Assembly: GCF_018918265.1 (NCBI RefSeq)
Contig: NZ_JAHLQC010000011.1
Span: 1 to 64,000, forward strand
Source: Falcatimonas sp. MSJ-15
GTDB lineage: Bacteria; Bacillota; Clostridia; Lachnospirales; Lachnospiraceae
Length of the DNA: 64,000 nt
Reading direction: 5' to 3'
Position numbers and translations under genes: made by a program. The notes below the pieces were generated by a model. That model did no database searches, was not told the origin of the DNA, and was given only the letters and a program-made list of their open reading frames with translations. Shown piece by piece: positions 49,382 through 58,481 of this stretch (the stretch's first letter is position 1; every line of letters starts with the position of its first letter).

Positions 49382-49936
49382 ATGAGATTAATGATAGCAT
49401 CAGATATTCATGGTTCTAAATATTATTGTGAGAAGATGTTGCAGGCATTTGACAGAGAAGGAGCTGAAAAACTTCTTCTGCTTGGTGATATTCTATATCA
49501 TGGACCACGTAATGATCTTCCAAGAGAATATGCACCAAAAGAAGTAATAAAGATGTTAAATGACAGAAAAGATATAATCATGTGTGTGAGGGGAAATTGT
49601 GAAGCAGAAGTAGATCAGATGGTTCTCAAATTCCCGGTAATGGCTGAATATATTGCTCTATTCATAGATGGACATACAATCTATGCAACACATGGACATA
49701 AGATTAATGCAGATAATCCACTTCCTTTTACAAAAGGTGATATTCTTGTGCATGGGCATACTCATGTACAGGCTATTGAAGAATATGATAACTTTACATA
49801 TATTAATCCAGGCTCAGTATCAATACCAAAAAATGGTAATGAAAACAGTTATATGATATATGAAGATGAGACATTTAAGATTAAGAATATGGAAGGCAAT
49901 GTTATACATGAGTATAAGATCAATACAGAGAGATAA
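49382..49936 (+). CDS. yfcE: YfcE/YmdB-type metallophosphodiesterase
   Basis: A 184-residue calcineurin-like phosphodiesterase. Metal-binding motifs: ASDIHGS, LLLGDILYHG, VRGNCEAEVD, ATHGHKIN and HGHTHVQ. The size and motif spacing match YfcE of E. coli. GAGGAGATG lies about ten bases upstream of ATG 49382. It is the last gene before the infC promoter. Substrate in vivo is unknown. Confidence 0.88.
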   Translation: MRLMIASDIHGSKYYCEKMLQAFDREGAEKLLLLGDILYHGPRNDLPREYAPKEVIKMLNDRKDIIMCVRGNCEAEVDQMVLKFPVMAEYIALFIDGHTIYATHGHKINADNPLPFTKGDILVHGHTHVQAIEEYDNFTYINPGSVSIPKNGNENSYMIYEDETFKIKNMEGNVIHEYKINTER

Positions 49937-49971
49937 AAATATAAAAACAATAATAAAAGCTATAAAAAGTA

Positions 49972-50000
49972 TTGACACATATGCAAATGTATGATAGAAT
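49972..50000 (+). promoter_or_regulatory. Promoter of the infC-rpmI-rplT operon
   Basis: TTGACA (49972-49977), 17-base spacer, TAGAAT (49995-50000). Transcription would start near 50007, giving a leader of about 150 bases. Confidence 0.85.
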
Positions 50001-50031
50001 ACAATAGTTGTGAAAAGAAAAGAAAGAAGAG

Positions 50032-50132
50032 TATCCACTCTCACCTTAGCACATATTAAGTGACTCGGGTTAATATTTGGAAAATGATTTAATTGTTTTT
50101 TATGAGTGGATAGTCTGACTATCCACTTTTTT
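50032..50132 (+). promoter_or_regulatory. Attenuator leader of infC-rpmI-rplT (L20-leader type)
   Basis: AGTGGATAGT (50105-50114) and ACTATCCACT (50118-50127) form a terminator ending in six T residues. TATCCACTC at 50032-50040 is complementary to GAGTGGATA at 50104-50112, so pairing of the two would destroy the terminator. In Bacillus the equivalent leader binds L20 for autogenous control; the same logic is inferred here. Sequence similarity to the described family was not computed. Confidence 0.75.
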
Positions 50133-50156
50133 AATATATTATGGAGGTGCACGATT

Positions 50157-50663
50157 ATTAGCGATTTAATGATTAACGAACAGATCAGGGATAAAGAAAT
50201 CCGTGTTATTAGTGAAGATGGTGAGCAGCTAGGCGTTATGTCAGCGAAAGAAGCAATGAAGTTAGCAAAAGAAGCAGGTCTTGATTTAGTGAAGATTGCA
50301 CCAGCAGCTAAACCACCTGTATGTAAGATTATCGATTTTGGTAAATACAGATATGAATTAGCCAGAAAAGAAAAAGAAGCAAAAAAGAAGCAGAAAGTAA
50401 TTGACGTAAAAGAGGTTCGTTTATCTCCAAATATTGAAGCTAATGACCTTAACACTAAGGTTAATGCGGCAAGAAAGTTCATCCAGAAGGGTGATAAAGT
50501 AAAAGTTACTTTGCGCTTTAGAGGTAGAGAGATGGCACACATGGCAAGCAGCAAGAAGATACTTGATGATTTTGCTGAGATGCTTACAGATGTTGCAGTA
50601 GTTGAAAAGCCACCAAAACTTGAAGGCAGAAGTATAATGATGTTTTTAACAGAAAAACGTTAA
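50157..50663 (+). CDS. infC: Translation initiation factor IF-3, AUU start
   Basis: A 168-residue IF-3 that blocks premature subunit joining and rejects non-canonical starts. NEQIRDKEIRVISEDG begins the N-domain; KKKQKVIDVKEVRLSPNIE and VKVTLRFRGREMAH are in the linker and C-domain. The start is ATT 50157: GGAGGTG (50143-50149) lies seven bases upstream. The first ATG (50169) is 19 bases away, and ATT 50154 is too close. An AUU start is the known autoregulation of infC. First of the infC-rpmI-rplT operon. Confidence 0.93.
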   Translation: MSDLMINEQIRDKEIRVISEDGEQLGVMSAKEAMKLAKEAGLDLVKIAPAAKPPVCKIIDFGKYRYELARKEKEAKKKQKVIDVKEVRLSPNIEANDLNTKVNAARKFIQKGDKVKVTLRFRGREMAHMASSKKILDDFAEMLTDVAVVEKPPKLEGRSIMMFLTEKR

Positions 50664-50696
50664 AATAAAATTTTTAGTATTTAAGGAGGATATATC

Positions 50697-50894
50697 ATGC
50701 CAAAAATTAAAACAAGCAGAGCCGCTGCAAAGCGTTTCAAAAAAACAGGTTCAGGACAGTTAAAGAGAATGAAAGCTTACAAGAGCCATATCTTAACAAA
50801 GAAATCAGCTAAGAGAAAGAGAAATCTTAGAAAAGCAACTATTACAGATGCTACAAATGTAAAGAATATGAAGAAAATTTTACCTTATTTATAG
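50697..50894 (+). CDS. rpmI: 50S ribosomal protein L35
   Basis: A 65-residue basic protein with the L35 signature ([20 protein letters not shown] and [17 protein letters not shown]). AAGGAGGATAT lies seven bases before the ATG. Second gene of the operon; 33 bases separate it from infC. Confidence 0.97.
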   Translation: MPKIKTSRAAAKRFKKTGSGQLKRMKAYKSHILTKKSAKRKRNLRKATITDATNVKNMKKILPYL

Positions 50895-50926
50895 GATTTA
50901 TATAGAAAGAAGGAGGAATACTTAAC

Positions 50927-51283
50927 ATGGCAAGAGTAAAAGGCGGTTTAAACCACAAAAAAAGAGCAAATAGAACACTTAAGCTAGCTAAAGGTTACAG
51001 AGGCGCTAGATCAAAACAGTATAGAGTAGCTAAACAGTCAGTAATGAGAGCTTTAACAAGTTCTTATGCTGGTAGAAAAGAAAGAAAGAGACAGTTCAGA
51101 CAGTTATGGATTGCAAGAATCAATGCAGCTGCAAGAATGAACGGTTTATCATACAGCAAATTCATGTATGGATTAAAAGCTTCAGGCATCGAATTAAACA
51201 GAAAAGTACTTGCTGATATGGCAGTTAACGATGCAGAAGGATTTGCAAAATTAGCAGAAGTTGCTAAAACAAAAATTGCTTAA
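50927..51283 (+). CDS. rplT: 50S ribosomal protein L20
   Basis: A 118-residue L20 ([20 protein letters not shown], then [15 protein letters not shown] and the C-terminal [20 protein letters not shown]). It is essential for early large-subunit assembly and, in Bacillus, represses its own operon through the leader RNA. GAAGGAGGAATA precedes ATG 50927. Confidence 0.97.
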   Translation: MARVKGGLNHKKRANRTLKLAKGYRGARSKQYRVAKQSVMRALTSSYAGRKERKRQFRQLWIARINAAARMNGLSYSKFMYGLKASGIELNRKVLADMAVNDAEGFAKLAEVAKTKIA

Positions 51284-51305
51284 TTAATATTAAGTAGATA
51301 TTTAG

Positions 51306-51329
51306 GCTGCCCGGATGGGCAGCTTTTTT
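51306..51329 (+). terminator. Terminator of the infC operon
   Basis: GCTGCCC pairs with GGGCAGC across GGAT and runs into six T residues. Confidence 0.93.
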
Positions 51330-51339
51330 ATAGCTAGAG

Positions 51340-51374
51340 CTTAAAAACTACTACCTTTAGGTGGTAGTTTTAAG
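51340..51374. other. Hairpin after the infC terminator
   Basis: CTTAAAAACTACTACC pairs with GGTGGTAGTTTTAAG over about 15 bp with one bulge. No T run follows; on the minus strand likewise none. Purpose unknown. Confidence 0.5.
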
Positions 51375-51430
51375 TGACAAAAGCATAAATGCCAAAAATA
51401 AAAAACCTATAAAAAAATTATGAAAAAGTA

Positions 51431-51458
51431 TTGACTTTTGAAAAAAAGAGTATATAAT
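51431..51458 (+). promoter_or_regulatory. tRNA operon promoter
   Basis: TTGACT (51431-51436), 16-base spacer, TATAAT (51453-51458), 12 bases before the tRNA-Asn gene. Confidence 0.8.
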
Positions 51459-51470
51459 AATAATTGTTCT

Positions 51471-51542
51471 TCCTCGATAGCTCAATGGTAGAGCGCACGG
51501 CTGTTAACCGTGATGTTGTAGGTTCGAGCCCTACTCGGGGAG
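51471..51542 (+). tRNA. tRNA-Asn (GTT)
   Basis: Full cloverleaf: acceptor TCCTCGA/TCGGGGA, anticodon loop CTGTTAAC with GTT, T-loop GGTTCGAGCC. CCA is not encoded. Confidence 0.95.
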
Positions 51543-51580
51543 TTCTTTTTATGTAATAATACAAGTTAACATAATATTAA

Positions 51581-51655
51581 CGGGGTGTGGCTCAGCTTGG
51601 CTAGAGCGCTTGATTTGGGATCAAGAGGTCGCAGGTTCGAATCCTGTCACCCCGA
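51581..51655 (+). tRNA. tRNA-Pro (TGG)
   Basis: Acceptor CGGGGTG/CACCCCG, anticodon loop TTTGGGA with TGG, T-loop GGTTCGAATCC. It shares a transcript with tRNA-Asn and is followed by a terminator. Confidence 0.95.
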
Positions 51656-51675
51656 TTCCTAATATATTTCTTAAT

Positions 51676-51714
51676 AAAAATCTCCTCTGAGGATAATTTC
51701 AGAGGAGATTTTTT
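51676..51714 (+). terminator. Terminator of the tRNA-Asn/tRNA-Pro unit
   Basis: AAAATCTCCTCTGA pairs with TCAGAGGAGATTTT across eight bases, followed by T residues. Confidence 0.9.
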
Positions 51715-51752
51715 GGTTTCATAATATAAGTTATAAGCAGATGACATTTCAA

Positions 51753-51830
51753 AAGATATTCGACAACTGCTACAAGACGATAACAAACCACAAGATATTC
51801 GACAACTGCTACAAGACTATAACAAAACAT
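51753..51830. repeat. Two 39-bp direct repeats
   Basis: AAGATATTCGACAACTGCTA begins at 51753 and 51792 with nearly identical continuations (one G/T change). It is noncoding and lies downstream of the minus-strand cNMP-domain gene. Confidence 0.8.
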
Positions 51831-51925
51831 ATAGATAAATACAAAATATGAGATATCAGCATATATGACAGTATAACCACAAGAGGGTTGTCGAGTAGTT
51901 TTGGATAAATTACATACCTTAATAT

Positions 51926-54235
51926 CTACATATCATAGAATTCAAGATTAGTCTGGAGTGGAGGTGTTATTATACCACCATTTTTACTAACCTTAAGGTT
52001 GACACCTTCAGCACGTTTTTTCTTGTTAGCAGTCTGAACTGCATACCTTTCTAGTAACTCTTTGAACATAGGACTTTGTGAAAGTGTTGTACGGTATTCT
52101 TTAGAAAATGGACAATATGTGAAGATAATTCGCCTTGCAACTTTATTAAGTCTTGATGCTCCTTTAGATTCATATATAATCCATTGCTCGTAATCCTTGG
52201 CAAAAAGCTCTCTTGTACTATTTCTTGCTTTTTGAAGAGAAGATTTGAGCTTCTCTTTTGCCTGATCTGATAAATCTCTATTTTTCTTATAAAACTGTAC
52301 ATAATCACAATATTCAGCAGTAAGAGATTTCTCAGACAGATCATTCCATCTTGCACCTTGTATACGACGACATATCTCCCAACGATATCTTCCAACAAGT
52401 CCGACAAGAGTCTCTAGAAGTTCTTCTTGAAGAATAACAGGCATTGCGAACCTTGCAGGAGTATTTCGCTTAGAATTACCAAGTTCCTGCCACATATGTC
52501 CCTTTGTTCCTGAATTAGGAAACAATATAATATCGGGAAGAACTTCCTGTTGAACAAACTCTTTGTCAAGTCCATGTTTTATATCAGAATACATAACTTC
52601 TCTATAGAAAGCTGAGAAATCTATAGATCTTATCTTGTTAAGAGTATCGTCAACCTTAGATGCATTAAGACATGAAACTGCAAGTGGTTTTATAATAACA
52701 TCATCTGACAGGAGTGGACAGAATGTTGAGATACGACCACAAGTTACTCGGTTAGCAGAGATGAAGAAGTTACGCATCTCAAAATTAAGTCTCATATCCA
52801 TATTATTCATATATTCATTAAGTTGAGCAGCTGTTATTCTTCCTGATTTTTTCTCATCTCTAAGATAAGCAGGATAATCAAGGTCAAAATCATTCTTGGA
52901 AGGATCACGTCTACCGGTATAGATAGCTTTGAACCATTCGAATATTGTAAATATATGTTCACTGTTAAGTTCATGGATGTTCTCTGCATAACCATATATC
53001 TGAATAGCATTATCTATGCCAACAAGCTGTTCATCGATATATCCAAAGTTAAGAAACATAGATATAATGGTTGGAACATTAGAATCATGAATGGCTTTAA
53101 CGAGTATTGATTCATATATATCATAATATAGCTTGGTGATTTCTTTTCGTGTCTTCATTGCATTATCACCAGTATCACTGCGATCTTTGAAATTCTTAAA
53201 AGTATGCACAAGCGATTTGAATCTTGTTGCAGTATCTTCATCAGTTTCTGAGTATTTAAGTATTGTATTTATAGAATCCTTGATGATGAGTTTGATCTTC
53301 TCAGGATCAGTATCAACATGAGTTTTATTGGCATTGTCATCAGTAGGAATAATCTCACCTACAGGAATCTCAGTAAGTTCAGTTTTAAATCTCTTTACAC
53401 GTTCGGATGTCTTGTTAGCATCATACAGTTTAGATGATATTATAAAATCTGAGAGTTCGTTAACCATTGCAATAACACTTTTGACATCCTTGCCTGAGCG
53501 TGTAAGATCAAAAGCAAGCTCACATAGACATTTAAAAAAATCTTCATGTCTGTCATTGATGAGATTGTTCCTTAGATCGAATACATAATCCTTGATAGAC
53601 TGAACATCATTAACAAGTGATACAACGAAGTTACTGGCTTCTGATATAATATATGCCGCAGTTCCGGGACTGCATTTGTAATAAGCATCAGAGATATTCT
53701 TAGGCATATGGCTGACACCATGATAATAAGATATAGTCAGCGGATCAACTGATGATATGTCAGGATCGTTATTAAGTATACTGATGTCGGTATATGGCAG
53801 TGGAGCAATCTTGTTATCTGCACAAAGTGTCTGATATTTTCCATAATTGTTTGTAATATAATTCTTTAATTCTACTGAATGATTGATAAAAATACGCAGA
53901 TAATTGAGGTATTCATTAATATATCCGGTAATTTGTTTTACAAAAAAAGTTGCATAATTGTTATATGAACGCATTATTATCTCAATATCTTCGATGCCGG
54001 AATATGGAAACAATATTACTGTACTATCTTCCACAGCAACATAAGAAAAATTGTATATATCGAAAGAAGCGTCTAATATTCCGGCTATCTGACCGGATTC
54101 AATAGTGAATCCGATACGATTATCACTGGCTTTGATGCGACCGCTTTTAACAAAAGCCATCTGTTTAACGGGAGAACCCTTATGATAAAGAGTCTGCCCT
54201 TTTTTTACTTCAAATGTTTCACTCGCTGAATTCAT
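51926..54235 (-). CDS. Large cNMP-binding-domain protein, function unknown
   Basis: A 769-residue protein. Residues 5-115 form a cyclic-nucleotide-binding-like (Crp/Fnr N-domain) beta-barrel: FEVKKGQTLYHKGSPVKQM, ESGQIAGILDASF and YVAVEDSTVILFPY. The phosphate-binding cassette with conserved Arg of true cAMP receptors is not evident. The remaining 650 residues, largely helical with charged segments, have no HTH or enzyme motif I recognise; the C-terminal third (residues 560-700, with IILFPNSGTKGHMWQE and a CRRIQGARWND motif) looks the most conserved type. AAAGGTGGG lies before ATG 54235. It diverges from nrdD. Confidence 0.7.
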   Translation of the reverse strand: MNSASETFEVKKGQTLYHKGSPVKQMAFVKSGRIKASDNRIGFTIESGQIAGILDASFDIYNFSYVAVEDSTVILFPYSGIEDIEIIMRSYNNYATFFVKQITGYINEYLNYLRIFINHSVELKNYITNNYGKYQTLCADNKIAPLPYTDISILNNDPDISSVDPLTISYYHGVSHMPKNISDAYYKCSPGTAAYIISEASNFVVSLVNDVQSIKDYVFDLRNNLINDRHEDFFKCLCELAFDLTRSGKDVKSVIAMVNELSDFIISSKLYDANKTSERVKRFKTELTEIPVGEIIPTDDNANKTHVDTDPEKIKLIIKDSINTILKYSETDEDTATRFKSLVHTFKNFKDRSDTGDNAMKTRKEITKLYYDIYESILVKAIHDSNVPTIISMFLNFGYIDEQLVGIDNAIQIYGYAENIHELNSEHIFTIFEWFKAIYTGRRDPSKNDFDLDYPAYLRDEKKSGRITAAQLNEYMNNMDMRLNFEMRNFFISANRVTCGRISTFCPLLSDDVIIKPLAVSCLNASKVDDTLNKIRSIDFSAFYREVMYSDIKHGLDKEFVQQEVLPDIILFPNSGTKGHMWQELGNSKRNTPARFAMPVILQEELLETLVGLVGRYRWEICRRIQGARWNDLSEKSLTAEYCDYVQFYKKNRDLSDQAKEKLKSSLQKARNSTRELFAKDYEQWIIYESKGASRLNKVARRIIFTYCPFSKEYRTTLSQSPMFKELLERYAVQTANKKKRAEGVNLKVSKNGGIITPPLQTNLEFYDM

Positions 54236-54408
54236 ACATACCCACCTTTTCTAAAATTAAATATAAAAAGTAAAAGTTGACACTAAATTACAAAAAAATC
54301 ATTTTGGTTAGCTAATAACTAATTCGTATTTCGACCTGTTTTGGGTATAAATGTAGAGTAAAAGGTGTTTGATTGTAATAGTCAGTATATTGCGTAAAAT
54401 GCTGAATA

Positions 54409-54480
54409 ATACTAAATATAGTAAGACTTTTAAAAAAAACACTATATTTAGTGGACTTAAAGAGTGAGCGGTGCTATAAT
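54409..54480 (+). promoter_or_regulatory. nrdD promoter with two NrdR boxes
   Basis: ATACTAAATATAGTAA (54409-54424) and ACACTATATTTAGTGG (54439-54454) match the NrdR-box pattern, 30 bp apart (about three helical turns). The second overlaps the -35 TGGACT (54452-54457), which is 17 bases before TATAAT (54475-54480). NrdR should repress nrdD when dATP is plentiful. The nrdR gene is not in the window. Confidence 0.85.
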
Positions 54481-54564
54481 CAGTAGGAGAGAGTTTTGGT
54501 CTCGAATATATTTTAACAAATAAATAACGCAAAGAAGCGTTATATGGGAAAGGGAGAAGGTCAC

Positions 54565-56691
54565 GTGAAAGTCATAAAAAGAGATGGACGCGAAGTTACA
54601 TTTGACAGAAGTAAAATAGTAACCGCTATCCAAAAAGCCAATAGTGAAGTAGAACCTGAAGAAAGAGTAGATGAAGATACAATAGAGAAGATAGTATCAT
54701 TTGTTGAATCTAAGAACAAGAAAAGAATGCTTGTTGAAGACATTCAGGACATTATTGAGCTTAAACTCATGGAACAGAACAAATTTGTTTTGGCTAAGAC
54801 TTACATCATTTACCGTTACAAGCGAGAACTTGTCAGAAAAGCAAATACAACAGATGAATCTATATTAAGTCTTATAAGAAGTACTAATAAAGATGTTATG
54901 GAAGAGAATTCCAATAAGAATGCTGTTGTTGCATCAACACAGAGAGATTTAATTGCTGGTGAAGTATCTAAGGATCTTACAAAGAGAATACTTTTACCAG
55001 AGAAGATATCAAAAGCACATGAAGAAGGCGTATTACATTTTCATGATGCTGATTACTTTTTACAGTCAATTTTTAACTGTTGTCTTATCAATATTGGGGA
55101 TATGCTTGATAATGGTACAGTTATGAATGGCAAATTAATTGAAAGTCCAAAGAGTTTTCAGGTTGCATGTACAGTAGTTACACAGATAATAGCTGCAGTT
55201 GCAAGCAGTCAGTATGGTGGACAGTCAGTCAATGTTAGTCATCTTGGCAAATATTTAAGAAGAAGTCGTGATAAATTCAGAAGACTTTTAAGAGAAAAAC
55301 TTGGTGATGAATTAAGTGAAGAGATGATGGAGAAGATTGTTGAAGTAAGACTTAGAGATGAACTTAAGTCTGGCGTTCAGACAATTCAATATCAGATTAA
55401 TACACTTATGACAACTAATGGTCAGTCTCCATTTGTTACATTATTCTTATATCTTGATGATAATGATGAGTATATAGACGAGAATGCTATGATTATAGAA
55501 GAGATATTAAAACAGAGATATGAAGGAATTAAGAATGAAAAAGGTGTATATGTAACACCTGCTTTTCCAAAACTTATCTATGTACTTGATGAGAATAACT
55601 GCTTAAATGGTGGTAAATATGATTATATAACAAGACTTGCTGTAAAATGTTCATCTAAGAGATTATATCCTGATTATATATCAGCTAAGAAGATGCGTGA
55701 ACATTATGAAGGCAATGTATTCAGTCCGATGGGATGTAGAAGCTTCCTCTCACCTTGGAAAGATGAGAATGGCAATTATAAGTTTGAAGGAAGATTTAAC
55801 CAGGGTGTTGTATCAATCAACCTTCCTCAGATAGGTATTATAGCAAAAGGTGATGAAGACAAGTTCTTCAAACTTCTTGATGAAAGACTTGAATTATGTT
55901 ATGAGGCACTTATGTGCAGACATAGAGCACTTGAAGGAACATTGTCAGATGTCAGTCCAATTCATTGGCAGTATGGCGCTATTGCAAGACTTAAAAAAGG
56001 TGAGAAGATTGATAAATTATTACATGGTGGTTATTCAACAATTTCACTTGGATATATAGGTCTGTATGAAGTTACAAAACTTATGAAAGGTGTTAGCCAT
56101 ACAGATGAAGCTGGTAAAGAATTTGCATTAAAAGTAATGAATAAGTTAAGAGAAGCATGTGATAAATGGAAAGAAAAGACAGGACTTGGATTTGGTCTTT
56201 ATGGAACTCCGGCAGAATCATTATGTTATAGATTTGCAAGAATAGATAAAGAGAGATTTGGAACAATCAAAGACGTAACAGACAAAGGATATTATACTAA
56301 TTCATATCATGTAGATGTAAGAGAGAAGATAGATGCGTTCTCTAAATTCGATTTTGAAAGTCAGTTCCAGGTAATCTCATCAGGTGGTGCGATATCTTAT
56401 ATTGAAGTACCTAATATGAGTAAGAATCTTGAAGCTATGGAGACTGTTGTAAAATATATATATGATAATATTCAGTATGCAGAGTTTAATACAAAGTCAG
56501 ATTATTGTCATGTATGTGGTTTTGATGGTGAGATTAAGATTAATGACAATCTTGAATGGGAATGTCCAAATTGTGGTAACAAAGACAGAAATAAGATGAA
56601 TGTTACCAGAAGAACATGTGGATACCTTGGTGAGAACTTCTGGAATGTTGGTAAGACAAAAGAGATAAAATCAAGAGTATTACATTTATAA
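54565..56691 (+). CDS. nrdD: Anaerobic ribonucleoside-triphosphate reductase
   Basis: A 708-residue class III reductase making dNTPs without oxygen. An N-terminal ATP-cone (KVIKRDGREVTFDRSKIV) gives allosteric control. Active-site cysteines lie in the barrel (e.g. MGCRSFLSPW). The C-terminal zinc site is CHVCG..CPNCG, and the glycyl radical loop is RRTCGYLGENFWN. GTG 54565 is used: AAGGGAGAAGG lies upstream, and the resulting start (M-KVIKRDGRE) is the family standard. Activated by NrdG, encoded 118 bases downstream. Confidence 0.95.
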   Translation: MKVIKRDGREVTFDRSKIVTAIQKANSEVEPEERVDEDTIEKIVSFVESKNKKRMLVEDIQDIIELKLMEQNKFVLAKTYIIYRYKRELVRKANTTDESILSLIRSTNKDVMEENSNKNAVVASTQRDLIAGEVSKDLTKRILLPEKISKAHEEGVLHFHDADYFLQSIFNCCLINIGDMLDNGTVMNGKLIESPKSFQVACTVVTQIIAAVASSQYGGQSVNVSHLGKYLRRSRDKFRRLLREKLGDELSEEMMEKIVEVRLRDELKSGVQTIQYQINTLMTTNGQSPFVTLFLYLDDNDEYIDENAMIIEEILKQRYEGIKNEKGVYVTPAFPKLIYVLDENNCLNGGKYDYITRLAVKCSSKRLYPDYISAKKMREHYEGNVFSPMGCRSFLSPWKDENGNYKFEGRFNQGVVSINLPQIGIIAKGDEDKFFKLLDERLELCYEALMCRHRALEGTLSDVSPIHWQYGAIARLKKGEKIDKLLHGGYSTISLGYIGLYEVTKLMKGVSHTDEAGKEFALKVMNKLREACDKWKEKTGLGFGLYGTPAESLCYRFARIDKERFGTIKDVTDKGYYTNSYHVDVREKIDAFSKFDFESQFQVISSGGAISYIEVPNMSKNLEAMETVVKYIYDNIQYAEFNTKSDYCHVCGFDGEIKINDNLEWECPNCGNKDRNKMNVTRRTCGYLGENFWNVGKTKEIKSRVLHL

Positions 56692-56705
56692 TTATTTAAC
56701 CAGAG

Positions 56706-56739
56706 AATACACAGAAGAGAAAACTTCTGTGTATTTTTT
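56706..56739 (+). terminator. Terminator between nrdD and nrdG
   Basis: AATACACAGAAG pairs with CTTCTGTGTATT across six bases, then T residues. Read-through would be needed for nrdG from the nrdD promoter. Confidence 0.9.
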
Positions 56740-56809
56740 AATAATTATGTTGACTAACTGATTTTTCAGAATTATTATAGAAATACATTGCAACAGGAGG
56801 AAAATTGTT

Positions 56810-57340
56810 ATGAATTATGCAGATATAAAACAATTTGATATAGCGAATGGTCCGGGAGTGAGAGTGTCACTATTTGTAAGTGGCTGTTATCATCACTGTA
56901 AGAACTGTTTTAATGAAGAAACATGGGATTTTAATTATGGAAGTCCATATACTAAAGAGACAGAAGATAGAATTATTGAATATATGAAACCGGATTATGT
57001 AGAAGGGATAACATTATTAGGTGGAGATCCTTTTGCACTTCCTAATCAAAAACCTCTTGTAGAATTGCTAAAGAGAATAAGAGAGATATATCCTTGTAAG
57101 ACTATATGGTGTTTTACAGGATATCTGTATGACAAAGAGATACTTGAAGATATGGCAATAGACCATGAAGAGACGATGGAATTGCTTAATCTTATAGATG
57201 TACTTGTTGATGGAAGATTTGTAGAGAGTCTTAAGAATGCCAAATTAAGATTTAAAGGCTCATCTAATCAGAGAACAATTCTTGTAAAAGAATCACTTGA
57301 AAAAGGTGAGATTGTTCTATGGGATCCTAATACAAGATAG
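56810..57340 (+). CDS. nrdG: Anaerobic ribonucleotide reductase activase (radical SAM)
   Basis: A 176-residue radical-SAM enzyme. The 4Fe-4S motif is CYHHCKNC (C-x3-C-x2-C), the SAM region GITLLGGDPFALPNQ, and WCFTGYLYD follows. It generates the glycyl radical on NrdD. ACAGGAGGAAAA lies before ATG 56810. It is followed 17 bases later by dut. Confidence 0.95.
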   Translation: MNYADIKQFDIANGPGVRVSLFVSGCYHHCKNCFNEETWDFNYGSPYTKETEDRIIEYMKPDYVEGITLLGGDPFALPNQKPLVELLKRIREIYPCKTIWCFTGYLYDKEILEDMAIDHEETMELLNLIDVLVDGRFVESLKNAKLRFKGSSNQRTILVKESLEKGEIVLWDPNTR

Positions 57341-57357
57341 TTATGTGGAGGCTTATA

Positions 57358-57813
57358 ATGAATAAAGTAAATGTAAAATTTAAGAAACTAAAAGAAAATG
57401 CAATTGTTCCAACATACGGAAGTGAATATGCAGCAGGAGCAGATCTATATGCATGTATGGATGATGGAATTAATGAGATTAGCATTAATCCGGGCGAGAC
57501 TGTGCTTATCCATACAGGAATAGCTATGGAGTTACCAGTAGGCTATGCAGGACTTATATATGCAAGAAGTGGTCTTGCTAGTAAGAGAGGACTTGCACCT
57601 GCTAATAAAGTAGGTGTTGTTGATAGTGACTATCGCGGGGAATTTATGGTAGCACTTCATAATCATTCAGATAAAATTGCAACAGTTGAGAATGGTGAGA
57701 GAATAGCACAGCTTGTTATTACACCATATCTTACAGCGATCTTTGAAGAAGTAGATGAACTTAGTGATACAGTTCGTGGCGAAGGTGGATTTGGTTCAAC
57801 AGGAACAAAATAA
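57358..57813 (+). CDS. dut: dUTP diphosphatase
   Basis: A 151-residue trimeric dUTPase that removes dUTP and supplies dUMP. The five family motifs are seen: AAGADLYA, GLIYARSGLASKRGL, NKVGVVDSDYRGE, GERIAQLVI, GEGGFGSTG. ATG 57358 has TGGAGG seven bases upstream. Position after nrdD-nrdG suits its dNTP role. Confidence 0.95.
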   Translation: MNKVNVKFKKLKENAIVPTYGSEYAAGADLYACMDDGINEISINPGETVLIHTGIAMELPVGYAGLIYARSGLASKRGLAPANKVGVVDSDYRGEFMVALHNHSDKIATVENGERIAQLVITPYLTAIFEEVDELSDTVRGEGGFGSTGTK

Positions 57814-57835
57814 AGAGTAAGAGGATGACGGTGCA

Positions 57836-58390
57836 ATGGACAAAGTGGAATTAGGAAAGAGAATAAGAGAAGCAAGGCTTTTTAGAAAGATGACTCAAAG
57901 TGAGTTGGCAGGTGATGCAATTACCCGTAATATGTTAAGCCTTATTGAAAGTGGAACAGCATCACCATCAGTTAAGACATTACAATATCTTGCTGAGAGA
58001 CTTGGAGTGCCATACGAGCATCTATTAGCTCCAAAAGAAGAGAAAGAAGAGATTGCTGATACTGTTGAAGAAGCAGCACCTAAGTGGGCAACACCTGTTG
58101 AAGTGCAATATAATGAACTTCTTACTGGCAAGGAATTATATAGAACCAAGCATTATGAAGAAGCTATAGAGCATCTTAAGAAGTATACAGATAAGCAAAG
58201 CAAGATATATGATGAAGCATGTGCAATAGTAGCAAAGAGCTATTATGAACTTGCAAAACCAAAAGTAAGAACAGAAAAAGCAGCTAATGTTGAATATGCG
58301 AAGAGTGCAGCTGATTATGCAACAAAGGGAATATATGCGAATAAGAATCTAAGAGCAGAAGCACTTTTTATAATTCAGGATTATATCTGA
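57836..58390 (+). CDS. XRE-HTH protein with C-terminal TPR-like helices
   Basis: A 184-residue protein: XRE helix-turn-helix at residues 5-62 (LGKRIREARLFRKMTQSEL, NMLSLIESGTASPS), then TPR-like helices (residues 90-180: EEAIEHLKKYTDKQSKIYDE, SADYATKGIYANKNLRAEAL). Such proteins often sense peptides or protein partners. It is 22 bases after dut and probably in its transcript. Targets unknown. Confidence 0.8.
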   Translation: MDKVELGKRIREARLFRKMTQSELAGDAITRNMLSLIESGTASPSVKTLQYLAERLGVPYEHLLAPKEEKEEIADTVEEAAPKWATPVEVQYNELLTGKELYRTKHYEEAIEHLKKYTDKQSKIYDEACAIVAKSYYELAKPKVRTEKAANVEYAKSAADYATKGIYANKNLRAEALFIIQDYI

Positions 58391-58481
58391 TAAAATCTTT
58401 AATTGTTAAAAACTAATCTAAAAATGAAAATAGATATTGAAATTATGAACAAAAGGTGTTAATATCTAATGGTGACGTTAA

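Noticed and set aside
51471..51655. tRNA genes as the att site of an integrated element
   Set aside because: No integrase or duplicated tRNA end was found nearby; the only integrase maps to rlmD.
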